Assembly: GCA_036826295.1 (NCBI GenBank)
Contig: DAISWO010000001.1
Coordinates: 124,001 to 188,000 of the forward strand
DNA: 64,000 nt
Reading direction: 5' to 3'
Source: DAISWO01 sp036826295
GTDB lineage: Bacteria > Patescibacteriota > Saccharimonadia > Saccharimonadales > JAGQNJ01
Under the pieces are notes generated by a model. The model was not told the origin of the DNA. It was given only the letters and a program-made list of their open reading frames with translations, and did not search any database. Position 1 is the stretch's first letter, and each line of letters opens with the position of its first letter. Of the stretch, positions 34,022-43,035 are shown piece by piece. Made by a program: the position numbers and the translations under genes.

Positions 34022-34618
34022 ATGTTAAATTCTCAAAAACTAGATCGAATCAATCAAAAACTAACTAATAGCGGTATTTGCAGTGAACTAGCTGAGTCAG
34101 CAACACAGCTAGTTTTTGGATACGGTAACCCTAATGCAAAAGTCGTATTTATTGGTGAAGCGCCCGGCAAGAACGAAGATAAGGAAGGACGCCCATTTAT
34201 AGGCGCAGCCGGTAAATTTTTAGATGAAATGCTCGATAATATCGGACTAAAGAGAGAAGAAGTATATATAACTAATATTGTTAAATACCGGCCACCAAAT
34301 AATAGAGATCCTCTGCCTGACAAAAAAAATCAATTTCTACCGTATTTGTTAGAAGAGCTAGAAGCAATTAAACCAGTTATAGTGGTGACTTTGGGTCGTC
34401 ATAGTATGAATTGCTTCTTGCCAGAAGAACAAATTGGTAAAATGCATGGCCAAGTAATAGAAAAGTCAGGGTATATTTTTGTCCCGCTTTATCACCCGGC
34501 AGCTGCGTTATATAACGGGGCTATGCGTCAATTATTAATCGAGGATTTTAATAAAATCCCAGTCATTTTAGAAAATTTAAATTCAACAAAAAAATTAAAG
34601 GAGAAAATCCAAATATGA
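34022..34618 (+). CDS. Family-4 uracil-DNA glycosylase lacking the Fe-S cysteines
   Basis: 198 residues. GEAPGKNEDKEGRPFIGAAG, ITNIVKYRPPNNRDPLP, VVTLGRHSM and LYHPAAALY are the family-4 UDG motifs; the enzyme removes uracil from DNA. Family 4 normally holds a [4Fe-4S] cluster through four Cys. Here only the first (in GICSEL) remains; the others are Leu, Tyr (VKYRPP) and Phe (NQFLPYL). The ATG at 34022 is chosen because it starts the family N-terminus; an earlier in-frame ATG at 33935 would overlap the previous gene widely. It ends in an ATGA overlap with the RNase J gene. Confidence 0.88.
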   Translation: MLNSQKLDRINQKLTNSGICSELAESATQLVFGYGNPNAKVVFIGEAPGKNEDKEGRPFIGAAGKFLDEMLDNIGLKREEVYITNIVKYRPPNNRDPLPDKKNQFLPYLLEELEAIKPVIVVTLGRHSMNCFLPEEQIGKMHGQVIEKSGYIFVPLYHPAAALYNGAMRQLLIEDFNKIPVILENLNSTKKLKEKIQI

Positions 34619-36681
34619 ATAACAAACCAAACCCGAGTAGAGGGAATAATCGTCCAACAAATAATGGACAGAAGAATAATGGGATGAACACATCCCGCGG
34701 TGCTGCGATACGTGCTCAAAAAAGATCACATGAGGATGCTAGAAAGATTGCCGATCAATATAGTGCTGTAAAGGACGAACAACCTAAAAAACGCGCTAAT
34801 CTAGTTACTGACGATTTTGAAAAAATTAAGATTTCGTTCTTGGGTGGACTTGAAGACGTCGGTGAAAAAAATACAACTGTAATTGAATACCAAAATAGTG
34901 CAATCGTTCTAGATTGCGGTATAAATCTCGGCGTAGATTTGCCTGGTATAAATTACGAGATTGCTGACCCAACCTATATTGCTCAGATTAAGCACAAGAT
35001 TAAGGGTTATGTTATTACTCATGGACACCTGGACCACATTGGTGGCCTAAAACACATTGTGCCTCGTTTTCCAGCGCCTATCTATGGGTCACAGTTTACT
35101 ATCGGAATAGTAGAGAAAACATTCGAGGAACTACCTCCTGGCGTAGACCCAAGCTACAAGCCCGAGACTATTACTATGAGCATGGACAATCACGAAAAAC
35201 TAAAGATTGGACCGTTCTTTATTGAACTAATTCGCGTAACGCACGCAATCCCAGATTCTACAGCAGTTTGTATTGATACACCGGTGGGTAGGATATTGGC
35301 AACCGGTGATTATAGATTGGATCCAGAACCATTAGACAAAATGCCGTCAGATGTAAAACGATTACAAGAGCTCGGCGATGAAGGTGTGAAGTTGTTACTC
35401 GCTGAGAGTAGTTATGCCGATATAGAAGGAAGAACACCGACTGAGCATACACTAGAGAAAAGTTTTAAGGACGTAATATCCCAGGCCCAGGGCCGAATAT
35501 TTTGTGCAGTTTTTTCGAGTAATATGAACCGTATCCAAATGATTATTAATGCAGCAGTCGAGAACGGTAGAAAGGTAGCTCTAGATGGGCGGAGTATGAT
35601 GTCGTATGCAGAGATTGCCGTCAGACAAGGAATTTTAAAAGTACCTAAAGGCACGCTAATGGCTATGCGTGAAGCTGCCAATCTGCCCGACGAACAACTT
35701 CTAGTTATGTGTACTGGCGGTCAAGGCGAACCAAACGCAGCGCTACAACGAATGAGCGAAGGATTGCATAATCATATTAAATTAAAGGCAGGCGATACGG
35801 CTCTGATTAGTTCATCGCCAATTCCTGGTAACGAAATTAGATATGATCAAATTGGCAATAACCTAGCTAGCCTGGGTGTAAAACAGTATCGCCATCCCAC
35901 GCATGAAGTTGATGGTTGCGGACCTCTGCACGTTTCTGGTCACGCTAAACGTGATGAAATGAGAGATATGTTAAATATGGTTAGACCAAAGTATTTGATT
36001 CCGGTTCACGGCGGAATGCTACGTAGACGATATTTGGCCGATCTTGCAGTTGAAGAGGGAATGAAACGTAGTGATGCCATGCTAGGTTATAACGGCGCCA
36101 GCTTCTTGCTTAGTAAGGACAAACTAGAAAAAATCGAAGACGTGCCAGCTGGTAGTTTACTGGTGGATCAAACTGGGGCAATTATTAGTAATATTGTGGT
36201 TAAAGATCGCATTATGTTATCCGAAGAAGGCTTGGTTACGGTTGTTTTAACTGTTGATCGGAAAACTGGCGCATTAATGACTAGCCCAGATATTATTACT
36301 CGTGGGTTTATCTATATTCGTGATAACGAAGAAATTATGAGTGGGCTTCGTACAGAACTAAAACGAGCTGTCATGCAAAGGTTTAAGAGAATTGATCTAG
36401 AAAGATTCAAAGCAGAACTTAAGGATCACGTTACTCATTATTTGTACGATCAGACACAGAGAGCACCTATTGTTATTCCGGTAGTAAATGTTGTTGGAGG
36501 TGGTTCTTCAAAACAAGGTAGCCCAAAGCCTACGCAAGGCTCGGCAAAGTCTAATTCTCCTAATGGAAAGTCAGAGGTTGTTGAAAAGCCAAAAACTGAT
36601 ATGGATATGGCCGTAGAGCAACAAGAACGATTTGCCCAGATGCGCAAACAGTTGCTTGACCAAAAAACATATGGCGACTAG
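34615..36681 (+). CDS. rnj: Ribonuclease J
   Basis: 688-residue metallo-beta-lactamase/beta-CASP endo/5'-3' exoribonuclease. A disordered Asn/Arg-rich N-terminal extension (about 1-60) precedes FLGGLEDVGEKNTTVIEY, the metal motif THGHLDHIGG, ATGDYRLDPEP and the beta-CASP region (MCTGGQGEPNAAL, SSSPIPGNE, HVSGHAKRDEM, IPVHGGM). A Ser/Pro/Lys-rich insert near 625-655 precedes the short C-terminus. AAAGGAG lies 11 bases before an ATG that overlaps the UDG stop. It initiates mRNA decay and 5' rRNA maturation in bacteria that lack RNase E. Confidence 0.95.
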   Translation: MNNKPNPSRGNNRPTNNGQKNNGMNTSRGAAIRAQKRSHEDARKIADQYSAVKDEQPKKRANLVTDDFEKIKISFLGGLEDVGEKNTTVIEYQNSAIVLDCGINLGVDLPGINYEIADPTYIAQIKHKIKGYVITHGHLDHIGGLKHIVPRFPAPIYGSQFTIGIVEKTFEELPPGVDPSYKPETITMSMDNHEKLKIGPFFIELIRVTHAIPDSTAVCIDTPVGRILATGDYRLDPEPLDKMPSDVKRLQELGDEGVKLLLAESSYADIEGRTPTEHTLEKSFKDVISQAQGRIFCAVFSSNMNRIQMIINAAVENGRKVALDGRSMMSYAEIAVRQGILKVPKGTLMAMREAANLPDEQLLVMCTGGQGEPNAALQRMSEGLHNHIKLKAGDTALISSSPIPGNEIRYDQIGNNLASLGVKQYRHPTHEVDGCGPLHVSGHAKRDEMRDMLNMVRPKYLIPVHGGMLRRRYLADLAVEEGMKRSDAMLGYNGASFLLSKDKLEKIEDVPAGSLLVDQTGAIISNIVVKDRIMLSEEGLVTVVLTVDRKTGALMTSPDIITRGFIYIRDNEEIMSGLRTELKRAVMQRFKRIDLERFKAELKDHVTHYLYDQTQRAPIVIPVVNVVGGGSSKQGSPKPTQGSAKSNSPNGKSEVVEKPKTDMDMAVEQQERFAQMRKQLLDQKTYGD

Positions 36682-36695
36682 CGAGCATTAGCATA

Positions 36696-36724
36696 TTGAC
36701 TAAAGTTGTAAAAACTGCTACAAT
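36696..36724 (+). promoter_or_regulatory. ftsK upstream promoter (TTGACT-17-TACAAT)
   Basis: -35 at 36696-36701, 17-base spacer, and -10 at 36719-36724. A second TATAAT at 36769-36774 lies closer to the gene; either or both may be used. Confidence 0.6.
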
Positions 36725-36786
36725 ACTGAGAGTGAATTATGTGCTCGACAACAGATACGTAAACTTCTTATAATACCAAGGTAGAT

Positions 36787-38985
36787 ATGGTTAAAAAGAA
36801 AAGACAAACACGCAAGAAAAAGAATCAACAGCCGGTTGAGAAGTCCAATTTTTGGCAGCTTTCTGGCGCAGTAACGATGATACTGTTGGGGCTATTTTTG
36901 TTGCTCGGCGGCTTCGGTGCAGGTGGCCCACTACCTGTAAATATGTTTAGTGGAATATATTGGGCTCTTGGCTGGGCTGCTTACATCGCACCATTTTTAT
37001 TAGCCTACCTTGGGGCATTAAAGTTTATTAGTGAAGATAAGCAGATACCATTAGAAAAATTTGCTTCTAGTATTGGTATTCTAGTATTTAGTTCTAGCTG
37101 GTTCTATACAGTCTTTGTAACAGTAGATGAAAGCGGAACATATAGTGGTGGTCATGGTGGGTCGATCGGCGAACTAATCGGTGGCGCCTCACTTAATCTT
37201 ATTTCTAAGTTTCCGGCATCAATCATGTATTTTGTGCTAACTGGCTTGGCTGTTTTTCTCACTTTCAATATCTCGCCTCAGATAATCTTAAAACTAGGCA
37301 ATATATTTAAACAAAAAGATAATGGAGACGTCGATTTAGCCAAATTAAAAGGTAATGAACAAAAAGAATTTCAGCTTAATGAAGGTGTGCCAGTTGAACA
37401 TCGTGGCGCAAAACTATCTTCGCTTAAAAACACTGCCCAAAAATTGACGCCGAACGAAAATCACGAAGCCCTAACAGCTAAAAGTGATCCAACCTGGAAG
37501 TTTCCGGGCCTTGAGCTATTAAATCAAAAACAAGATAAAGCTGATGCTGGTGATGTCGAGGGTAATGCCAAACAAATAAAAGAGAGCTTGGGCAACTTCA
37601 ATATTGATGCCACCATGGAAGGGGCGAATATTGGACCACGTGTCACACAGTACACACTCCGACCTCCCAACGGTGTTAAATTAACCAAGATTAAGGCATT
37701 AGAAGATAACTTGGCGCTTGATCTAGCTGCTCAAACCATAAGAATTGAAGCTCCGATCCCAGGGAAAAGAGCTGTTGGTATCGAAGTGCCAAACGTCAAA
37801 CAAGCCCACGTGCGAGTGAGTAGTATCTTACAGACGAACGAATGGCAAAATCGTGAAGGTAATCTTAATATTGCAATTGGAAAAGATATATCAGGTACGC
37901 CTGTGATCGATGATTTAGATAAAATGCCACACATTCTGGTTGCTGGTCAGACAGGATCAGGAAAATCCGTAATGATTAACACTATCTTAACTAGTTTGCT
38001 GTATAGAAATACGCCAAGTGATCTTAAGTTAATAATGGTCGACCCAAAACAAGTTGAACTAAAACCTTATGACGGCATCCCGCATTTGCTAACGCCTGTA
38101 ATTACCGAGCCAGAAAAATGTATTAGCGCGCTTAAATGGACAGTAGCGGAGATGGAGAGACGCTATAAAGCGCTCTCAGAAGTACACAAACGTAATATCC
38201 TAGAGTATAACGAGCTAAAAAAAGAAGAGGGTATGCCTTATATCGTTATTGTAATTGATGAGCTTGCAGATCTGATGATGATGGCGGCACGTGATGTTGA
38301 AGCCTTGATTGTCAGAATTGCCCAGAAGGCTAGAGCAGTAGGAATCCACTTAATCTTAGCTACTCAGCGTCCGAGTGTGGACGTTATAACAGGGTTGATA
38401 AAGGCAAACATACCGGCGCGCGTCGCATTTACGACTGCCAGTCAGGTCGATTCTCGTACCATTATCGACCAAATGGGCGCAGAGAAGCTACTTGGTAGAG
38501 GTGATATGTTGTACCAGACCGCAGAGATGCCAAAACCGAAGCGTATTCAAGGTGCCTTAATTACTGACGAAGAGACTAACAAAATTACTGATTTTATAAG
38601 AGCCCAACGTGCACCGAATTATGATGACGAAGTTGTGAGCCAGCCAGTCCAATTAAATGGTCGTGGTGGCGTGGTTGCTGATTATGGCGCCAATGATGCC
38701 GACGATGACATGTGGAAGGATGCTATCCAAGTTGTAGTTGATGGCAAAAAAGCTAGTACCAGTTTGCTCCAACGTCGACTTCGAATAGGTTATGCTCGGG
38801 CAGCTAGGCTAATGGAAAGCATGGAAGAGCAAGGGATAATTGGTCCAGCCGACGGTTCTAGACCACGAGATGTACTCATAAGTTCTGTCGACGAGGTATT
38901 CGGCGACACTCACTCTGATGACGTTGCCATGCAGGACAATAGTAGCGACGCTGATGCGGACCCAGATGAGTTGACCAACGCCTAG
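36787..38985 (+). CDS. ftsK: DNA translocase FtsK/SpoIIIE
   Basis: 732 residues. A basic N-terminus, four TM helices (about 22-170) and a linker (about 180-240) precede the motor domain. The motor has GANIGPRVTQY, Walker A AGQTGSGKSVM, Walker B VIVIDELADLMMMA and LATQRPSVDVITG. The C-terminal winged-helix gamma domain (about 645-710, ASTSLLQRRLRIGYARAARL) recognises KOPS-type sequences. It pumps chromosomal DNA through the division septum and works with Xer recombinase, for which a gene lies at 59696. AAGG lies 6 bases before the ATG. Confidence 0.96.
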   Translation: MVKKKRQTRKKKNQQPVEKSNFWQLSGAVTMILLGLFLLLGGFGAGGPLPVNMFSGIYWALGWAAYIAPFLLAYLGALKFISEDKQIPLEKFASSIGILVFSSSWFYTVFVTVDESGTYSGGHGGSIGELIGGASLNLISKFPASIMYFVLTGLAVFLTFNISPQIILKLGNIFKQKDNGDVDLAKLKGNEQKEFQLNEGVPVEHRGAKLSSLKNTAQKLTPNENHEALTAKSDPTWKFPGLELLNQKQDKADAGDVEGNAKQIKESLGNFNIDATMEGANIGPRVTQYTLRPPNGVKLTKIKALEDNLALDLAAQTIRIEAPIPGKRAVGIEVPNVKQAHVRVSSILQTNEWQNREGNLNIAIGKDISGTPVIDDLDKMPHILVAGQTGSGKSVMINTILTSLLYRNTPSDLKLIMVDPKQVELKPYDGIPHLLTPVITEPEKCISALKWTVAEMERRYKALSEVHKRNILEYNELKKEEGMPYIVIVIDELADLMMMAARDVEALIVRIAQKARAVGIHLILATQRPSVDVITGLIKANIPARVAFTTASQVDSRTIIDQMGAEKLLGRGDMLYQTAEMPKPKRIQGALITDEETNKITDFIRAQRAPNYDDEVVSQPVQLNGRGGVVADYGANDADDDMWKDAIQVVVDGKKASTSLLQRRLRIGYARAARLMESMEEQGIIGPADGSRPRDVLISSVDEVFGDTHSDDVAMQDNSSDADADPDELTNA

Positions 38986-39000
38986 CTAAGGTGGTATAAT
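38971..39000 (+). promoter_or_regulatory. rpsF operon promoter (TTGACC-18-TATAAT)
   Basis: -35 at 38971-38976 inside the end of ftsK and -10 at 38995-39000. The leader of about 70 bases ends with AAGGAAGGAG. Confidence 0.7.
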
Positions 39001-39079
39001 TACATCTGTTAATAAAACTTCAGCTCGTGATTTTCTTTAAGGATTACGGGCCAAAGACCAAAGGAAGGAGATAAAATAA

Positions 39080-39466
39080 GTGCAAGATTACGAAATAGCA
39101 GTGCTATATGATCCAGGTTTAGAGGTAGACCTGACCAAATCTGAGGACAGATTTAAAAAAATAATTACCGACAATAAGGGCAAAATTAAAGATACCGATA
39201 ACTGGGGTAAACGAAAATTAGCCTACCCAATTGCCAAAAACGAACATGCCATATATGTTTTTTATACGGTCGAGTTAGAGCCAGCCTCTCTCGGTAAAAT
39301 TGAGAGTACGCTAAATATCACGAACGAGATTATTCGGTATTTAATTGTAAAAATCGACCATAAAGAATTAGCCAAAGCAGAATTAGCTAGAAAAACTCTA
39401 GCAGAGAAAGCAAAAAAATCTAAGAGCTCTGACGAGACCAAGTCGGACGACGAAGTAGAGGAGTAG
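39080..39466 (+). CDS. rpsF: Ribosomal protein S6
   Basis: 128 residues starting at GTG, with a strong AAGGAAGGAG site 9 bases upstream. The core (about 1-95, NWGKRKLAYPIAKNEHAIYVF) is S6; the Lys/Ser/Asp-rich tail (about 100-128) is an extension. S6 binds S18 on the 30S platform, and the rpsF-ssb-rpsR gene order is conserved across bacteria. Confidence 0.95.
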   Translation: MQDYEIAVLYDPGLEVDLTKSEDRFKKIITDNKGKIKDTDNWGKRKLAYPIAKNEHAIYVFYTVELEPASLGKIESTLNITNEIIRYLIVKIDHKELAKAELARKTLAEKAKKSKSSDETKSDDEVEE

Positions 39467-39472
39467 TACAAA

Positions 39473-39940
39473 ATGGCACGAAGCGTAAACCAAGTAACAT
39501 TGATGGGCAACCTTACTCGTGACCCAGAACTCCGCCAAACACCCAACGGACAAAGTGTCTGTAGCTTTAGCCTAGCTCTAAACCGCAGTTATAAGGGTAG
39601 TAATGGTGAGTGGCAAGAGGCTACAGATTACGTCGATATTGTGGCTTGGGCAAATTTAGGCGAACGAGTTGCACAGTACCTTACTAAAGGCCGACGGTGC
39701 CTAGTTATTGGACGTTTGCAAAGTAGCTCATGGGAGCAAGAAGGCAAAAAACGCAGTAAAGTTGAAGTTATTGCCAACGACGTGACGTTCCTTGATAGTC
39801 GCGGAGCGGATAGTGGAGGTAATGAATCGGGACCAAGTGATAGTCCAGTCAGCGAAAAACCAGCTAGCAAACCAGCAAAAGACGAAGTAGTCGAAGACGT
39901 CGATGATGAACCAATTAACCTAGACGACATACCATTTTAA
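39473..39940 (+). CDS. ssb: Single-stranded DNA-binding protein
   Basis: 155 residues. The OB fold spans about 1-108 (VNQVTLMGNLTRDPELRQTP, DYVDIVAWANLGERVAQYL, GRLQSSSWEQEG), followed by a disordered Ser/Pro/Asp-rich linker and the acidic tail DDIPF that docks partner proteins. It protects single-stranded DNA during replication and repair. It lies 6 bases after rpsF. Confidence 0.97.
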   Translation: MARSVNQVTLMGNLTRDPELRQTPNGQSVCSFSLALNRSYKGSNGEWQEATDYVDIVAWANLGERVAQYLTKGRRCLVIGRLQSSSWEQEGKKRSKVEVIANDVTFLDSRGADSGGNESGPSDSPVSEKPASKPAKDEVVEDVDDEPINLDDIPF

Positions 39941-40056
39941 TCGGCTGGCGCCTTTATGAGAGGGGAATATCCCCTCTCATCGCGCCGGGAAGTGAATAAA
40001 TCACTTCAGCGGGCTGCTCACCCCTAACAACAAGCAATAAGTAAAAGGAGAATTTA
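39941..40056 (+). ncRNA. Structured mRNA element between ssb and rpsR (candidate three-way junction)
   Basis: The 116-base gap folds compactly. A perfect 10-pair hairpin (39956-39965 with 39971-39980, 5-base loop) sits on GGCGC/GCGCC (39947-39951 with 39982-39986). A second 7-pair hairpin (39989-39995 with 40001-40007) follows, and GCT/AGC (39944-39946 with 40008-40010) can close both into a three-way junction. No T-run follows, so it is not a terminator. AAAAGGAG for rpsR comes 31 bases later. A CCG trinucleotide lies beside the stem at 39985-39987. Binding by S6:S18 or S18 is inference. Confidence 0.65.
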
Positions 40057-40260
40057 ATGGCAAAAATATTTAGAAAACGAGATGAAGTACCATTCTTTGA
40101 TTACAAGGATTTTAAATCTTTGCAACGCTACGTTAATGTGTACGGCCAGATAGAATCACGTAAAAAGACTGGTCTAACAGAGAGTCAGCAACGACACCTA
40201 TCGCGTGCCATAAAACGTGCACGACATTTAGCATTGCTACCATTCGTAGCAAATAACTAG
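40057..40260 (+). CDS. rpsR: Ribosomal protein S18
   Basis: 67 residues. FFDYKDFKSLQRYVNVYGQI, KKTGLTESQQRHLSRAIKRAR and HLALLPF are the S18 segments. It lacks the Cys pair seen in zinc-binding forms. AAAAGGAG lies 6 bases before the ATG. It is followed by efp after 10 bases. Confidence 0.96.
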   Translation: MAKIFRKRDEVPFFDYKDFKSLQRYVNVYGQIESRKKTGLTESQQRHLSRAIKRARHLALLPFVANN

Positions 40261-40270
40261 GAGATTACCT

Positions 40271-40837
40271 ATGGCGTTTGGAATAACCGATCTTAAAAAA
40301 GGCACAATCTTTCAGTTTGAGGGCGATCCGTATAAAGTCGTAGAGTATTCACAAAAAGTAATGGGGCGAGGCGGTTCAATCGTTAACGTCAAGATTAAGA
40401 GTCTTGTTGACGGTAAGGTGTTGGATAAAACTTTTAAGGGTAACGAACAACTCGAGCCGGCTGATGTGAGCAATAAAACAGTTCAGTATCTTTATAACGA
40501 TGGAACGAGCTTTCATTTTATGGATCCAGAATCTTTTGAGCAATTTGAAGTGCCGGCGAGTATCATTGCTGAACAGTCTGGATATCTCAAAGAATCAGAT
40601 ACTGTGACTCTACAAATTTTTAAAGATAGAATCATCAATGTAGAGTTGCCAAAAAATGTATATCTAAAAGTAACTTACGCTGAGGATGCCGTTAAAGGCG
40701 ATACCTCTAGCTCAATTACCAAGGATGCCACGCTAGAAACAGGCATTAAGGTAAAAGTCCCGCCATTTATCAAAACTGGTGATGAAATTAGTGTTGATAC
40801 CGATTCTGGTGCTTATCGCGAGCGTAAAAAAGTCTAA
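40271..40837 (+). CDS. efp: Elongation factor P
   Basis: 188 residues with three domains. It helps ribosomes stalled at polyproline stretches. The KOW-like domain I tip reads KVMGRGGSIV where E. coli has KPGKG; the modified Lys is Arg here and the Pro is Met. No earP or epmA partner is visible in the window. The C-terminal ETGIKVKVPPFIKTGDEI and IDTDSGAY-type ending match EF-P. AGGAG lies 8 bases upstream of the ATG. Confidence 0.94.
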   Translation: MAFGITDLKKGTIFQFEGDPYKVVEYSQKVMGRGGSIVNVKIKSLVDGKVLDKTFKGNEQLEPADVSNKTVQYLYNDGTSFHFMDPESFEQFEVPASIIAEQSGYLKESDTVTLQIFKDRIINVELPKNVYLKVTYAEDAVKGDTSSSITKDATLETGIKVKVPPFIKTGDEISVDTDSGAYRERKKV

Positions 40838-40852
40838 GGATACTAGGTAGCC

Positions 40853-41563
40853 ATGAGAATAGATGAATATTTGGCCAAGAATGGTCTGGTCAGGTCTAGG
40901 TCTCATGCGAAAGATCTAGTGAATAGGGGAAAAGTTCGGGTTAATGGTGATATTGTCACAAAAGCTGGATATCAAATTAAACCTAGTGATAATTTAGTAG
41001 TCGATGAAGCGATTCAGCTAGTTTCGCGTGCTGGCGAAAAGTTAGCTTCTGTATACAAGAATTTTAACCTAGACTTTAATGACAAAGTTGTACTGGACGT
41101 CGGGTCCTCAACCGGAGGTTTTACTGACTTTGCATTACAAAATGGAGCAAAAAAAGTAATTGCCGTAGATACAGGCACTGATCAGCTGGCTGAAAAACTT
41201 CGGATAGATCCAAGAGTAGAATTGCACGAGAAAACTGATATCAGAGATTATTCTGCGCACGGCAAATCGATAGATTACGCATTGATGGACGTGTCGTTTA
41301 TATCAATTCGAAAAATTCTGCCTGCGGTTAAGGAATTATCGGATAAAGATACTATCATTATCGCCATGTTAAAACCTCAGTTTGAAGCAACGATACCTCA
41401 GAAGAATAAGGGTGTAATCAAAAATTCTCGGGTAAGAAAAGAGATTTTATCTGAATTCGAAGCATGGGTTAAAAGGGGCTTTGTAATCTCTGCGTCTATG
41501 GACAGCCAGCTTAGTGGAACTAAAGGTAACGTTGAACGTTTTTATCGTCTGCAAAAAACATAA
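40853..41563 (+). CDS. tlyA: TlyA-family rRNA 2'-O-methyltransferase
   Basis: 236 residues. The N-terminal S4 RNA-binding domain (about 1-60, RIDEYLAKNGLVRSRSHAKD) is followed by an FtsJ-like Rossmann methyltransferase (VVLDVGSSTGGFTDFALQNG, VDTGTDQL, LMDVSFISIRKILP, MLKPQFEA). TlyA methylates cytidines in 16S and/or 23S rRNA; some homologues are annotated as hemolysins. It lies 15 bases after efp. Confidence 0.92.
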   Translation: MRIDEYLAKNGLVRSRSHAKDLVNRGKVRVNGDIVTKAGYQIKPSDNLVVDEAIQLVSRAGEKLASVYKNFNLDFNDKVVLDVGSSTGGFTDFALQNGAKKVIAVDTGTDQLAEKLRIDPRVELHEKTDIRDYSAHGKSIDYALMDVSFISIRKILPAVKELSDKDTIIIAMLKPQFEATIPQKNKGVIKNSRVRKEILSEFEAWVKRGFVISASMDSQLSGTKGNVERFYRLQKT

Positions 41564-41589
41564 GCGTTCTGTTAAACTCATAAACATAA

Positions 41590-42246
41590 ATGTACTACAA
41601 AAGTCGAAATGAAGCCGGGCAGTTATTGGCAAAAAAATTGGTCGAAAAGTACCGATATGAAGATTGCGCTGTAGTTGCGCTGTCTGAAGGTGGGGTGATA
41701 GTCGGTGCCGAAATCGCAAAAGCCCTTCACTGCGTGTTGACGATGCTTTTAACTGAAGAAGTAAAGTTACCGGGAGAGACAAAACCAATCGCTGTGGTTA
41801 ATCAAGATGGTGGGTTTACATATAATAATTTGTTCTCAACCGGAGAATTAGAAGGTTTTACAGCAGAATTCCATAACTATCTCGAGCAAGAAAAAATGCA
41901 AAAATTCCACGCTATTAATAGATTATTAGGCGAAGGGGGGCTGATTAGAAGTGATCTTTTGTATGGGCGAAACGTGATTCTTGTTTCTGACGGTTTAAAT
42001 AGTGGGATTTCTTTGGATGCTGCTTCTGATTTTCTAAAGCCGATCAGAATTCAAAAAATGATAGTTGCGACCCCGCTAGCTACAGTTCAAGCGGTGGACA
42101 GGATGCATATTATGGCAGACGAGATTCAATGCCTCAGTGTGGTAGAGAACTACATGAATACTAATCACTACTATGACGATAATAAGATGCCGGATAGAGA
42201 CGTTATCTTAAAAACTATTGAGACGATTGTACTTAACTGGAAATAA
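41590..42246 (+). CDS. Phosphoribosyltransferase-domain protein
   Basis: 218 residues. The type I PRTase fold shows VVALSEGGVIVGAEIAKAL near the N-terminus and the PRPP loop NVILVSDGLNSGISLDAA (about 136-153). The canonical loop has two adjacent acidic residues; here one is present (SDGLNSG). It resembles the stand-alone PRTase proteins often paired with dienelactone hydrolases; the substrate is unknown. It converges with the Crp/Fnr gene with no gap. Confidence 0.75.
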   Translation: MYYKSRNEAGQLLAKKLVEKYRYEDCAVVALSEGGVIVGAEIAKALHCVLTMLLTEEVKLPGETKPIAVVNQDGGFTYNNLFSTGELEGFTAEFHNYLEQEKMQKFHAINRLLGEGGLIRSDLLYGRNVILVSDGLNSGISLDAASDFLKPIRIQKMIVATPLATVQAVDRMHIMADEIQCLSVVENYMNTNHYYDDNKMPDRDVILKTIETIVLNWK

Positions 42247-42894
42247 CTATAATAATTTTTTAAGCTTTTGTATATCTAAGATTGAAATAACAGAATTATT
42301 AGTCTCAATTAACTTGTTACGTTCTAGTGCGACAATTTCTCGCCCAGTGGTTTCGCGTGTGGCATTAACTGAGCTAGCAATATCGATACGTCGCAGGGGA
42401 GCGGATATTATTATTTTGGATCCGGACTCCTCGCCAAATCGTTCAGCCATTAGTAGTAAAAAGGCCACAACTCGTTCTTTGACAGTCCTGTACTCTAAGT
42501 TAATTATTCTTAAAGAGTGCATACGATACATGGCGATAACTAAGTCAATAAACGGCGGTAATGCTTCTTTATTATTTTGGAGGTAATCTAAATACTCATC
42601 TCGATCGACTTTCCAAATCTCTACCGGCGACATTGCTTCATATACAACTAATTTATCTTCTCCGGTAACAGACCAGATTAGAGGAAAGATTTCTCCAGCT
42701 TTTCTGATAATAAGTAGGTTTTCTTCGCCATACTTTGTGATGTCATAAGCTTTGACGAGACCCGACTCGATTAAAAAAACACCCGTAGGTGTTTCGTTGG
42801 CTCGGATTATTAGTTCGCCTTTTTTGTAGGTTAACTTTCGCCCTTTTTCAAACAGGGCTTTGAAGGACTTGCGTTGTTTATCATTTGCAAGCAT
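42247..42894 (-). CDS. Crp/Fnr-family transcriptional regulator
   Basis: 215 residues. The cyclic-nucleotide-binding beta-roll (about 20-115, KKGELIIRANETPTGVFLIESG) lacks the RxS cAMP-contact motif and Fnr-type cysteines, so the ligand is unknown. The dimerisation helix and winged helix-turn-helix (IDIASSVNATRETTGREIVAL) complete it. GATAAT (complement of 42901-42906) ends 6 bases before the ATG, so it is probably leaderless. Confidence 0.92.
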   Translation of the reverse strand: MLANDKQRKSFKALFEKGRKLTYKKGELIIRANETPTGVFLIESGLVKAYDITKYGEENLLIIRKAGEIFPLIWSVTGEDKLVVYEAMSPVEIWKVDRDEYLDYLQNNKEALPPFIDLVIAMYRMHSLRIINLEYRTVKERVVAFLLLMAERFGEESGSKIIISAPLRRIDIASSVNATRETTGREIVALERNKLIETNNSVISILDIQKLKKLL

Positions 42895-42900
42895 AGCTTA

Positions 42901-42906
42901 ATTATC
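42901..42906 (-). promoter_or_regulatory. -10 box of a leaderless promoter (Crp/Fnr gene)
   Basis: GATAAT on the minus strand, 6 bases before the ATG at 42894. Confidence 0.5.
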
Positions 42907-43035
42907 CCACAGATATACAGTTTAGTCACTCGCGTGTGATAAAAATCTCATCGATTGAGTTACAAGGTTAACAGACAAGGTAGTGCTATAGGGTTAGAGT
43001 ATAAATGTACTTCAATTAATAAAGGAGGTGCGGAG

